64,000 nucleotides of DNA from an uncultured Acidimicrobiales bacterium (GTDB lineage: Bacteria; Actinomycetota; Acidimicrobiia; Acidimicrobiales; Bin134), in assembly GCA_951813325.1 (NCBI GenBank), contig OX638350.1, positions 639,316 to 703,315 of the forward strand, in the 5' to 3' direction. The translations under genes were made by a program, and so were the position numbers. Below the pieces are notes generated by a model. The model saw only the letters and a program-made list of their open reading frames with translations, made no database searches and was not told the origin of the DNA. Below are positions 25,703-33,770 of this stretch, one piece after another; the first letter of the stretch is position 1, and each line of letters starts with the position of its first letter.

Positions 25703-26572
25703 CTATCGGTGGTTGCAGCCGAGGGCACGGTAGCCGGCTTGGGCTGATTGCCCGTCTATGCCCATATCTTCGCCTTCGCCTTCGGCTTCGGGCGGGTCGA
25801 GGCAGCCGGCGTGCCCGGCGACGGCGCCGGTGGGCCGGTCGCCGTCTTTGAGCCACACATGGAGCACGCCGATTCCAACTCCGGCTACGACTCCGCCTCG
25901 GGGGTCGCCGGCGTCGGTGTGGCAGCCATGGCGCCCATGGCGGTGAGGATGCCGCGTTTTTGGACGTCTTTCCAAAAGGAGCCGCCGGGGTCGGGCCCGG
26001 CGCATTCCACGGCCGCTGGTGGGGAGGGGTCGCCCCAGTCACCGGCGGTGTGGGCTTGGACCTGGAAGCCGTAGGTCTGGCCTTCTTGTCTTCGGGCGTG
26101 GACCCGGCGTTGGCTGCCGGTTCCGCCCAGGCCGGTGTAGATGATGCCGATGGTCTGGTAGTTGTAGGCTCCGGCCATGTGGTCCCATTCCAGGGTGATC
26201 ACGCCGTGGCCGTTGCACGACGCAGACACGCTCTGGGGAACCCACCTCGGACAGTACTCGGAGGTCTCAGCCCACCCTGAGAACGCAGTCTCACCGCCAG
26301 CGGTAGCCCGCTCTCTCACCCTGACCTCGTGAGTGTGGCGCGGGGTCGGACTCTCGAAGGTATCGGCGACTTCCGACGAGCCATAAATGTAGGAGGCATC
26401 TGCAACATACACGCCGTCTATCTCCACCTCAAAGTACCGCGATGTTGCGATAGCGGAGGACGGCACCACGCTCCAGTCGATCTCCAGCTCGCCGCTGACA
26501 GCGCAATCAGCTTGCAAACCAGTGGGCGCGGGCAACATTGCCACGCCGGAGCCACCCAACAAGGTAAAGGGG
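25703..26572 (-). pseudogene. Fibronectin type III surface-protein fragment
   Basis: From repeat module A (26533-26572) a minus-strand frame reads MLPAPTGLQADCAVSG, then two FnIII-like repeats (VEIDGVYVADASYIYG; SASCNGHGVITLEWDHMAGA, YGFQVQAHTAGDWGDP) and then a hydrophobic segment (GILTAMGAMAATPTPA) before a stop at 25885. A second phase continues without stops as VVAGVGIGVLHVWLKDGDRP to 25703, which would complete a membrane-spanning tail, so a frameshift near 25890 is likely. No convincing start or signal peptide exists upstream of module A. The fragment lies exactly between modules A and B, suggesting it arrived or was cut out as a cassette. Confidence 0.5.
26533..26572 (-). repeat. 40-bp repeat module A, copy 2
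   Basis: 37 of 40 bases match 4161-4200, same strand. It forms the upstream edge of the FnIII fragment. Confidence 0.7.
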
Positions 26573-26871
26573 AACAGGTCACGATCAGGAAGACATGACC
26601 GATGGCATGGCGGGTGGGCGATCTTGGGGATTGCCTTGGCGAATGGTCGGCAGGAAAGGGCGATGAAGAGCGAATCCGGCTGTTTGGAGGGCTCTTTGAG
26701 TTGGCAGACCGTCCGCTGACCCAGTGTTCTGTGTCTGAGTTCGGTCGCTGGGTCAGCCACCCATGCACAGATGGGCGGGAATCGATACAGCTAACGGGCC
26801 AACGCGTGTGACCATTCGCGTCTATGAAAGCCAGGGTTGCTTCGACGTGATCGACTTGCGGGATCTCTCAC
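26573..26871. other. Non-coding stretch between the FnIII fragment and cysS
   Basis: No supported gene. A 10-bp stem (GCTGACCCAG at 26715-26724 with CTGGGTCAGC at 26748-26757, 23-base loop) lies 115 bases past the cysS stop and could end cysS transcription, but no T-run follows it on the minus strand. Confidence 0.4.
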
Positions 26872-28254
26872 TCAGGTCTTCCTCCAGATGGTGCCGCCGG
26901 GGGTGTCCTCAATCACAATCCCCTCGGCGGCGAGCTGGTCGCGGATGAGGTCGGCAGCGGCGAAGTCTCTGGCCTTTCGGGCCTCATCCCGCTCGGCTAG
27001 CAGCTTCTCCGCCTGCGCAACCAGGGCATCATCTTCATCTCGGGCTTCGCCGGCCAGGATCAGGCCCAAAGCCCCGGCCAAGTCGCACACGGTGACGTGG
27101 GCGCTCGCGGCTCGCCCTGTATCGCCTGCGTCCAACGCGGCATTGCCCTCCCGGACCAAATCGAACACCACGGCCAGCGCGGCGGGGGTGCCGAAGTCGT
27201 CGTCCATGGCTGCGGTGAATCGGGCCACCGCATCGGCATCGGGGGCCGCTGGCTGGTCCAATCCGGCGGCAACCGCCCGACGGTGCCAGGCGCGGAGCCG
27301 GTCCAGCGCTCCTGAGGCGCCAGCCAGGGCGTCGTTGCTCAACTCCATGACTGTGCGGTAGTGGGTTTGCAGCATCAACAGCCGCAGCACTTGGGGTTCG
27401 TAGACGTCGAGCAGGTCGGAAAGGGTGGTGAAGTTGCCCAGTGACTTGGCCATCTTCTCGCCGTTCACATTGAGCATGGCCCCATGGATCCAATGTCGGG
27501 CGAAGCCCAACTCGGCCCCCTCGGCCTCGGCCACCTCGTTCTGGTGGTGGGGGAAGGCCAGGTCGTCGCCCCCGCCGTGGATGTCGAAGGTCTCGCCCAG
27601 CAGGTCGGTCGCCATGGCAACGCACTCGATATGCCATCCCGGTCGGCCCGGCCCCCACGGGGAGTCCCAGTCGGGCTCGCCCGGTTTGGCCGCCTTCCAC
27701 AGGGCGAAGTCCAACGGATCGGCCTTGTCGACGTCCACCTCTACCCGGGCGCCGGCGCCTTCTCGCAGCTCCTCGGGGGTGCGCCCGATCAGGTCGCCAT
27801 AGCGATCGTGGGCGGCCACCGAGAAGTACACCCCCTTGCCCTCGATGGCGTAGGCCGCCCCCCGGTCCACCAGCTCGCCGATGAAATCGAGCATCTGCTC
27901 GATGTATCCAGTGGCGTGGGGCCGATGATCGGGGTGGGCGATGCCGAACCGGTCCATCTGCTCGATGTAGACCTGCTCGTAGCGGGCAGCCAGCTCGGGC
28001 TCGGTAGCGCCCGTCTCGGCCGCCCGGTTGATGATGTTGTCGTCGATGTCGGTGATGTTGGACACGAACACGACGTCGAATCCCCGCCACTGGAGATAGC
28101 GGCGGATCATGTCAAAGGTGAGCGCGGTGCGGGCGTGGCCGACGTGGGGATCGTCGTACACGGTGGGTCCGCACACGTACATCGACACCTGCCCTGGAAC
28201 AACCGGCTCAAACGACACCACTGCCCGCCGCCGAGTGTCGTAGAACGAGATCAC
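26872..28254 (-). CDS. cysS: Cysteinyl-tRNA synthetase
   Basis: 460 residues, full length for bacterial CysRS, charging tRNA-Cys in the cytosol. HIGH motif as HVGHAR (about residue 37), KMSKS motif as KMAKSLGN (about 268), and zinc ligands Cys28 in MYVCGPT, Cys in GWHIECVAMA and His in FPHHQNE. SNITDIDDNI is the classical active-site segment. The C-terminal anticodon-binding and helical parts are complete, ending GTIWRKT. The start is GTG 28254, six bases after TAGCCT, so the message may be leaderless. Neighbours are unrelated. Confidence 0.97.
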   Translation of the reverse strand: MISFYDTRRRAVVSFEPVVPGQVSMYVCGPTVYDDPHVGHARTALTFDMIRRYLQWRGFDVVFVSNITDIDDNIINRAAETGATEPELAARYEQVYIEQMDRFGIAHPDHRPHATGYIEQMLDFIGELVDRGAAYAIEGKGVYFSVAAHDRYGDLIGRTPEELREGAGARVEVDVDKADPLDFALWKAAKPGEPDWDSPWGPGRPGWHIECVAMATDLLGETFDIHGGGDDLAFPHHQNEVAEAEGAELGFARHWIHGAMLNVNGEKMAKSLGNFTTLSDLLDVYEPQVLRLLMLQTHYRTVMELSNDALAGASGALDRLRAWHRRAVAAGLDQPAAPDADAVARFTAAMDDDFGTPAALAVVFDLVREGNAALDAGDTGRAASAHVTVCDLAGALGLILAGEARDEDDALVAQAEKLLAERDEARKARDFAAADLIRDQLAAEGIVIEDTPGGTIWRKT

Positions 28255-28305
28255 CCCTGAAGGCTAGCGATCACCATGCACCGGTTGGCGGGTTCGACGG
28301 CCAGG

Positions 28306-29109
28306 TTAGGAGACAGCAACGATAGAGCGGGTTCCGATGGGCTGGAGGCGCCGATTGCTCGGACCGCCGCTTATTGTCTGGAGCCGGTCAACTTGATCCT
28401 GCGAGATCGTTGCCGCCGATTGCATGACGAACCAGCTCACTCCCTCAGAGCACGGCGGCGTGGTCAGCGATCCGTCATATGTGAAATAGCCGAGCTCGCG
28501 GCGCACAAAGTCGGCGGCGTTGATGTTCATGTAGCGGCGGGTTGCGCCGTCCTCCCCACGTTCTGATCTCAGCATTTCCTCGATAACGGGATCTGGCGTC
28601 CCCAGCCTGTAGAGAAGCGCAACCACTGCCAACTCGCCTGAAGCACTCTGGTGGACGAGGTGCATTTCCGAAGCGAAGCCCTGGCCGCCCACCGCATGCT
28701 CCGACGGGGCGTGAGCATGGGCGTGCATCAGCTCGAAGCGTCGCTCGCCGATGGTCATAGCGCTGCCGGGCGGGAACCTGACGTAGAGGAACTTGTCGTG
28801 CCGCTCTATCTCCGAAGCGTCGTCGCGGTACGAGAACTCGATCGCCGCAGCCTCGCGGTTCTGATATCCGGTGATGTCTATCGGGGACTGTTCCATGCCG
28901 TCGGCACAGGCCGCGAATTCTTCCGAGAGTGCCCCCCAGTTTTCCGGCGCGTCGGCCCCTTCGTAGCCCCATTCGACCGGACTGGCCTCCTTCGCCGGAG
29001 TTCCGCCGCCGCAGGCGGAGGCCAAGGACCCAATGCACAGTGCGATGACCACTGCGTTGCGGCTGAATTCCCGTCGCGGTGACCGGCTCTTTGGTTCTCG
29101 ACCAGGCAA
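28306..29109 (-). CDS. Alpha-class carbonic anhydrase, lipoprotein
   Basis: 267 residues. A signal peptide with lipobox LASAC (Cys about 33) predicts a lipid-anchored extracytoplasmic enzyme. Alpha-CA motifs follow: WGYEGADAPENWG, CADGMEQSPIDITG, the zinc His pair in MHAHAHAPSEH with the third His in SEMHLVHQ, and the substrate-pocket segment YDGSLTTPPCSEGVSW. It interconverts CO2 and bicarbonate at the cell surface. Cys in CADGMEQ and PPCSEG probably form the disulfide usual for the family. The start ATG 29109 gives a positively charged n-region. Single gene, divergent from the MFS exporter. Confidence 0.93.
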   Translation of the reverse strand: MPGREPKSRSPRREFSRNAVVIALCIGSLASACGGGTPAKEASPVEWGYEGADAPENWGALSEEFAACADGMEQSPIDITGYQNREAAAIEFSYRDDASEIERHDKFLYVRFPPGSAMTIGERRFELMHAHAHAPSEHAVGGQGFASEMHLVHQSASGELAVVALLYRLGTPDPVIEEMLRSERGEDGATRRYMNINAADFVRRELGYFTYDGSLTTPPCSEGVSWFVMQSAATISQDQVDRLQTISGGPSNRRLQPIGTRSIVAVS

Positions 29110-29217
29110 GGTAAGCTCACCTCCTCGTGGCGGGAACGGTAGATCTTACCGCGCCGCTTCCCATCGTCGATGCCTTCGCCATCTAGCGGCATGCGATGGG
29201 GTTACAGTCATCCGGTG

Positions 29218-30624
29218 ATGCAGCAACCAGCCGTTGATCCGGCGGCGATGCGCCGGGCCTGGCTGGTGCTGGTGGTGGTGAGCTTGGCCAGCTTCCAGAC
29301 GGCCATGTCGCTGTCGATCATCTTCGTGGTCTATGCCGATCTGAAGGAGTCGTTTCCCGATGCCGGCGAGGCCGAGCTGTCGTGGGTCATCAACTCGTTC
29401 ACCATCGTCGGCGCGGCCACCCTGGTGATTGGCGGGGTGCTGGGGGAGCGGTGGGGACGGCGGCGGACCCTGATGGCCGGCATCTCGGTGTTCACGCTGG
29501 CCTCGGCGGCGGCGGCGCTCGCCCCCGGCATCGGGTTGCTCATCGGCGCCCGGGCCCTCCAGGGGATCGGGACGTCGCTGAGCCTGCCCATGGGGGCGGC
29601 CATCGTCATCGACGCCTTTCCGCTCTCTCGCCGGGGAACCGGCGTCGGAGCGTGGTCGGCCAACGGCGCGGTGGCTGCGGCCATGGGGCCCTCGGTTGGG
29701 GCGCTGCTGGTGCATGTGGGCGACTGGCGGTGGGCATTCTGGCTGAATGTGCCGTTCGGTGTGGTCGCCCTGCTGTTCATCGGCAAGGTCATCGAGGAGC
29801 GCCGCAGCCCGCAGACCCCGGAGATGCCCGACCGGCTGGGAGCGATGATGGTGTTGACCGGTGTTGGGGCGATGGTGTTCGCGCTGGTGCAGAGCCGGGA
29901 GTGGTCGTGGGCTGATCCGTGGGTGTTGGCCGCCCTCATCGGAGGACCGCTGGTACTCGTGCTGCTGGCGAGGCGGTCGCTGCGCCACCGGTTGCCGGTG
30001 ATCGACCCCGGCTTGTTCTGCTTTCGGAGCTTCCGGCTGGGCAACTACGGGATGCTGGTGTTCTCCATCGCCTTCTTCGGGCACCAGCTGGTGGGGATCA
30101 ACTACCTCACCGATGTCTGGGAGCTTTCCATCATTGAAGCCGGACTGCTGCTGACCCCGGTGTTCGTGTTCACCGGCCTGTTGTCGGCGCTGTCGGGCCG
30201 GTGGGCCGACCGGTGGGGGCCGGCCAGGTTCGTGGTTGCCGGCAGCCTGATGTGGACGGGGGGAATGGTGTGGCAGTGGGCCACGCTGAGTGGTCGGGAA
30301 GACCTTGATGCGTGGGTGCTGAGCGTGACGTTGGCCGGGGTGGGATCGGGCTTGGTCTGGGGTTCGCTGTTCGCGGTGATGGTGGCCGACTTGCCCAGCG
30401 ATCTCCTGGCCTCGGGCTCCAGCGTGGCCCAGACCATGATGCGGGTGGGCAACGCCTTCGGAGTGGCCATCGCCGTGACCATTGTCGGCGCCACCCTGGC
30501 GGCGGGCCAGATCGGCAACCTGGGCGCCAGCTACATCATGCTGGCTGCCGGGGGCGCGGTGACCGCCGCCCTGGGCCTGCGCTGTGCCCGGCAGGCGGGC
30601 GTGCAGCCGGGCACCGTGCAATAG
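29218..30624 (+). CDS. MFS transporter, DHA2 (14-TM) drug-exporter type
   Basis: 468 residues with about 14 hydrophobic helices. The motif GGVLGERWGRRRTLM in the 2-3 loop is the MFS motif A, and ARALQGIGTSLSLPMG with GPSVGALLVHVGDWRWAFWL is typical of DHA2 exporters (EmrB/QacA group). It should export drugs or other small amphiphiles using the proton gradient. A GTG directly before the ATG (29215) is six bases after TACAGT, so translation may begin leaderless at GTG. The TAG stop lies inside the TAGAGT box that precedes the next gene. Substrate unknown. Confidence 0.88.
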   Translation: MQQPAVDPAAMRRAWLVLVVVSLASFQTAMSLSIIFVVYADLKESFPDAGEAELSWVINSFTIVGAATLVIGGVLGERWGRRRTLMAGISVFTLASAAAALAPGIGLLIGARALQGIGTSLSLPMGAAIVIDAFPLSRRGTGVGAWSANGAVAAAMGPSVGALLVHVGDWRWAFWLNVPFGVVALLFIGKVIEERRSPQTPEMPDRLGAMMVLTGVGAMVFALVQSREWSWADPWVLAALIGGPLVLVLLARRSLRHRLPVIDPGLFCFRSFRLGNYGMLVFSIAFFGHQLVGINYLTDVWELSIIEAGLLLTPVFVFTGLLSALSGRWADRWGPARFVVAGSLMWTGGMVWQWATLSGREDLDAWVLSVTLAGVGSGLVWGSLFAVMVADLPSDLLASGSSVAQTMMRVGNAFGVAIAVTIVGATLAAGQIGNLGASYIMLAAGGAVTAALGLRCARQAGVQPGTVQ

Positions 30625-30634
30625 AGTCACGGGG

Positions 30635-31039
30635 ATGAGCACTGCTGTCAAGGGACTGGTCGCCTACTCGCATGTGAACATCTGCGTGACCGATGTGGAG
30701 GCCGCCGATGCCTTCTACATCGAAAAGCTGGGTCTGGAGAAGCTCCCCCGGCCCGACTTCGGCGGGTTCCAGGGGTCGTGGCTGCGAATGGGCCCGTCGC
30801 AGCTCCATTTGAGCAGGGTGGACAAGATGCCCGACACGGTGGGTTCCCTGTCCCACTTCGCCCTCTTCATTCCCGCCGACAGGTTCGATGCCACCATGGC
30901 CGAGTTGGCCGAGCGGGGAGTGGAGTTTGCTATCGAGCCGAATGAGCGGGAGGACTTCGGCATACCGGTGCGGTCGGCTTTCGCCCGCGATCCCGACGGG
31001 AACCTCATCGAGTTCACCGATGTCGCCTTGTTCGACTGA
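30635..31039 (+). CDS. VOC-family (glyoxalase/bleomycin-resistance fold) protein
   Basis: 134 residues, one VOC domain of two beta-alpha-beta3 modules. SHVNICVTDVEAADAFYIEK opens the first, LSHFALFIPADRFDATM the second, and FARDPDGNLIEFTD is the hallmark end. The likely metal ligands are His in YSHVNI, His in LSHFAL and Glu in NLIEFTD. Such proteins are metal-dependent lyases or dioxygenases or bind small molecules; the sequence does not say which. ATG 30635 is seven bases downstream of TAGAGT. It follows the exporter by 10 bases. Confidence 0.85.
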   Translation: MSTAVKGLVAYSHVNICVTDVEAADAFYIEKLGLEKLPRPDFGGFQGSWLRMGPSQLHLSRVDKMPDTVGSLSHFALFIPADRFDATMAELAERGVEFAIEPNEREDFGIPVRSAFARDPDGNLIEFTDVALFD

Positions 31040-31085
31040 TAGGGGATAGCGCCCAGACGAGCAGCGCCATTCCCAGCCTGAACTG

Positions 31086-31409
31086 ATGCCCTCGATCCTC
31101 GGTCACCCGGTGCTTCGTCGAGAAGATCCCCGCTTCCTCACTGGTTGGGGCGCGTGCGTCGCCAATCTGGTCCCACCCGAGGCCGCCCCTGTCGCCTACG
31201 CGACCTCGACGGAGCCCCACGCCCGGCTCCTCGCCCCCGATGTGGGCGGCAGCTTCGGGGCCGAGGGTTTGGGCGAGTCGGGAACGGTCGGGGCCACTGC
31301 CGCGGTGCAGAACACGGTGGTCGACGTCCTCGCTCCCTTCGGCATCCGCCATCTGGACATGCCGCTGACGCCCGAGCGAGTTTGGAAGGCCATGCAGAAC
31401 CATGGCTGA
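31086..31409 (+). pseudogene. Molybdo-hydroxylase large subunit (CoxL/XdhB-like), internally deleted
   Basis: 107 codons that join the N-terminus of an aerobic CO-dehydrogenase-like large subunit (SILGHPVLRREDPRFLTG, STEPHARLL) directly to pieces from its middle and end (APDVGGSFGAEGLGESGTVG, then DVLAPFGIRHLDMPLTPERV). Intact members are about 750-800 residues, so some 650 residues have been lost without breaking the frame. The substrate channel and most cofactor contacts are gone. It ends 8 bases into the next gene. Confidence 0.85.
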
Positions 31410-32139
31410 GCGGAGTCTGGAAGAGCGGGTTCTGGCTATCTGGCAGACCCGGCGGGCGCGGGCCGCTTATGGAGTAGTGCGGGTCGTGATTCGAGTGATT
31501 GGCCGCCTTTATCTGCGGACCCAGGTGGTGGGTGCTGAGCGGCTGAAGTCCGATGGAGCATTCATCATCGCCCCCGTCCACCGGTCCAATCTGGACGGCC
31601 CTTTGGTGAACTCCCGATGCCCTCGCATTGTTCGGTCGCTGGCCAAAAAGGAGATGTTCTCCGGCGGGGCGGGCACGTGGGTCAGCGCCATGCTGGGGTC
31701 GTTCCCGGTGCACCGAGGGGCGGGAGACCGGCGGTCGATGACCGCAGCCGTAGAGCTGCTGGCCCGGGGCGAGCCATTGCTGGTGTTCCCCGAGGGCACT
31801 CGCCAGTCGGGCCAACAAGTCGGAGAGATATTCGGCGGGGCTGCGTTTCTGGCCACTCGGGCGGGGGTGCCGGTGCTCCCGGTGGGCATCGCCGGCACCG
31901 AGGAGGCCATGCCGCCGAAGGCCAAGTTCCTCCGGCGAGTGCCGGTGTCCATCGTGGTCGGCGAACCGCTCTTGCCCCCCGAAGGCGGAAACGGGAGGTT
32001 GTCCGCCAGTAAGCGCAACGAGTTTACCGCCCAATTGCAAGTGGCCATGCAGGCGGCCATGGACGAAGCCGTCGAATTGGCCGCAGCCCGCCGCAGCCGC
32101 ACTTTGGGCGCGAAGATGAGGTGCTATGGGCGCGGTTGA
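31402..32139 (+). CDS. plsC: 1-acyl-sn-glycerol-3-phosphate acyltransferase family (PlsC-like)
   Basis: 245 residues. The LPLAT motifs are present: HRSNLD (the His-x4-Asp catalytic motif, about residue 53), PVHRGAGDRRS, FPEGTRQSG and VPVLPVGIAGTEEAMP. It should acylate lysophosphatidic acid or a related lipid at the membrane in phospholipid synthesis. One amphipathic N-terminal helix (VVRVVIRVIGRLYL) may dock on the membrane. The stop overlaps the cupin start by 14 bases, so the two genes are coupled. True substrate specificity is inferred from family only. Confidence 0.88.
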   Translation: MAERSLEERVLAIWQTRRARAAYGVVRVVIRVIGRLYLRTQVVGAERLKSDGAFIIAPVHRSNLDGPLVNSRCPRIVRSLAKKEMFSGGAGTWVSAMLGSFPVHRGAGDRRSMTAAVELLARGEPLLVFPEGTRQSGQQVGEIFGGAAFLATRAGVPVLPVGIAGTEEAMPPKAKFLRRVPVSIVVGEPLLPPEGGNGRLSASKRNEFTAQLQVAMQAAMDEAVELAAARRSRTLGAKMRCYGRG

Positions 32140-32902
32140 CGTTGTTCTGGCCGCAAACAGGCCGATGGGCGATGCCTATCCCGCGCTGACGGTCGAGGCA
32201 ATCGGCAGTTGCGCGGCACGCCAGGTCAGCCCCGACGGAGCCTCGCTGTGGCTGGTGGCCGCCGATCTGGCCGCTGGCGCCGAGCTGAGGTGGGGCGCCG
32301 GGCACGGCGACGAGGCGGTGTACGTGCGCTCGGGAAGCTTGGCCATTGATGGGCGGGTCTGTCCCGCTGATGGGGCGGTGATCGTGGAGGCCGGGGTGGC
32401 GGTCACGGCAATTGCGGATTCCGACGCCAGCATCGTCCATGTGGGGCCGGCCGATCCTGTTCCGCCGTCCGACGGGCTGAGGGGACCGGCTGAATCAGCG
32501 GGCCGAGGAGTGCGGGTGGTCGGCCCCGACGGGCTGTGGGCCGCGGTGGACGAAACCCAGCGCACCCGCTTTTTCTCCGACGCCTCATCGCCCACCAACC
32601 GGCTGTGGCTGCTGGCCACCGACCGCCCCCAGCACTTCGAGTCATCAGCCCACAGCCACTCCCAAGACGAGCTGATCCACGTGCTGCGGGGCGAGCTCCG
32701 AGTGGGCCGCCGGGTGGTCGGCGAGGGAGACACCTTGTGGGTGGCCGCCGACCGCCGCTACAAGCTCTACAGCGGCGACGACGGCGTCCACTTCATCAAC
32801 TACCGCCGCGATGCCTCGGCCATGACCTCTCCCAGCCACGCCGGCCCCTTGCTGGAGGCCGGCGAGAGCACCAACATGACCTGGGTCAACGACACCCGCT
32901 GA
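32126..32902 (+). CDS. Double-cupin protein
   Basis: 258 residues with two cupin barrels. The first (about 40-110) has GAGHGDEAVYVRSGSLAIDG, and the second (about 160-235) has HSHSQDELIHVLRGELRVGR, which keeps the His-x-His and Glu of the metal site; the first barrel has only part of it. The second barrel is the better enzyme candidate. Function (dioxygenase, isomerase or sensor) not determinable. Coupled to plsC by overlap. Its last ten codons (MTWVNDTR and before) are echoed at the end of the next gene. Confidence 0.75.
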   Translation: MGAVDVVLAANRPMGDAYPALTVEAIGSCAARQVSPDGASLWLVAADLAAGAELRWGAGHGDEAVYVRSGSLAIDGRVCPADGAVIVEAGVAVTAIADSDASIVHVGPADPVPPSDGLRGPAESAGRGVRVVGPDGLWAAVDETQRTRFFSDASSPTNRLWLLATDRPQHFESSAHSHSQDELIHVLRGELRVGRRVVGEGDTLWVAADRRYKLYSGDDGVHFINYRRDASAMTSPSHAGPLLEAGESTNMTWVNDTR

Positions 32903-32996
32903 GCAATTCGGGGGCCGCCTCCAAGTCTGTTTGGGGCTTGCGCCAATTTCTGATTTTTTGAACGCTAAATCCCCATCGCTGCGGTAGTGCTGGTGT

Positions 32997-33671
32997 ATGG
33001 CAACCGTTGCCGTTTCTGCTCCTCCTCGGTTGCCAAAGGGTTCTCCTGAGGGGTATCTCGTCGCGCTGATGTGGCCCAATGGGGTGGAGTACCCGAAGTG
33101 CGGACCCGGTGAACCGGCGGTCGGGTCAAAGGGGAGGGCTTGGCGGTGCCGTTCCTGTCGGGGGGACTTCACGGCCACATCTGGCACGGCTATGCACGGA
33201 TCGAGAATTGGTGCGGCCAAGTGGGCGGCGGCGCGGTCATCCGACATCCGCCCCCCGGCGCTGGCTCGCGAGCTTGGCGTGTCTGCTTCTGCTGCCCGCC
33301 GCATGTCGGCTGCTTTGGAGGCGACCGGGGAGTCGCCTGGGGAGAATCGCCTGGTGGCTTCGGAATGCGTCACCGCAATGGCGTATCTGCCGCCGCAGCC
33401 TGAGCGGGTGGACCGCTCGTGCCCCGAGCAGGTGCCGCCCAAGTTTTGGAGCTTGTTCTGGAGCGGTTCGAGCGCCAAGGACCCGAGGCTTCCCGAAGAC
33501 GCTTTTTTCGTGGCCGGCACTCTTCTGGACGACCCAGACCCTGTAGCCCAAACCTGGGCGATGAGGTGCCTGCCGACAGAAGCGCTCCGTAGGTGCCGGG
33601 CAATGCGCGGCTACGACGCGGGAGAGATCGCCGTCCGCATCGACATGACCTGGGTCGACGACATTCGCTGA
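32997..33671 (+). CDS. IS1595-like zinc-ribbon plus HTH protein, degenerate transposase N-terminus
   Basis: 224 residues. The beginning looks like the zinc ribbon of IS1595-family transposases: VALMWPNGVEYPKCGPG, then WRCRSCRGDFTATSGTAMHG. The first Cys is replaced by Tyr (YPKC), so the ribbon has three ligands. ALARELGVSASAARRMSAAL is a helix-turn-helix. The catalytic DDE part is absent; instead the C-terminal half reads as an unrelated helical region (PEDAFFVAGTLLDDPDPVAQ). It may be an adopted DNA-binding protein or a decayed IS. The last 30 bases match the 3' end of the cupin gene at 26 positions. Start ATG 32997. Confidence 0.5.
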   Translation: MATVAVSAPPRLPKGSPEGYLVALMWPNGVEYPKCGPGEPAVGSKGRAWRCRSCRGDFTATSGTAMHGSRIGAAKWAAARSSDIRPPALARELGVSASAARRMSAALEATGESPGENRLVASECVTAMAYLPPQPERVDRSCPEQVPPKFWSLFWSGSSAKDPRLPEDAFFVAGTLLDDPDPVAQTWAMRCLPTEALRRCRAMRGYDAGEIAVRIDMTWVDDIR

Positions 33672-33770
33672 TCTCCAACTCTGGTGAATGTCCGCATGGT
33701 GGTGGCTGATGCGGAGTTGTCATCGGACCGAAGTATCTTGTGGTAGCCAGGCCAGCACCAAGGAGGGTCG

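Noticed and set aside
28651..29082. Plus-strand frame opposite the carbonic anhydrase
   Set aside because: The minus-strand frame has lipobox and all three zinc His of alpha carbonic anhydrase.
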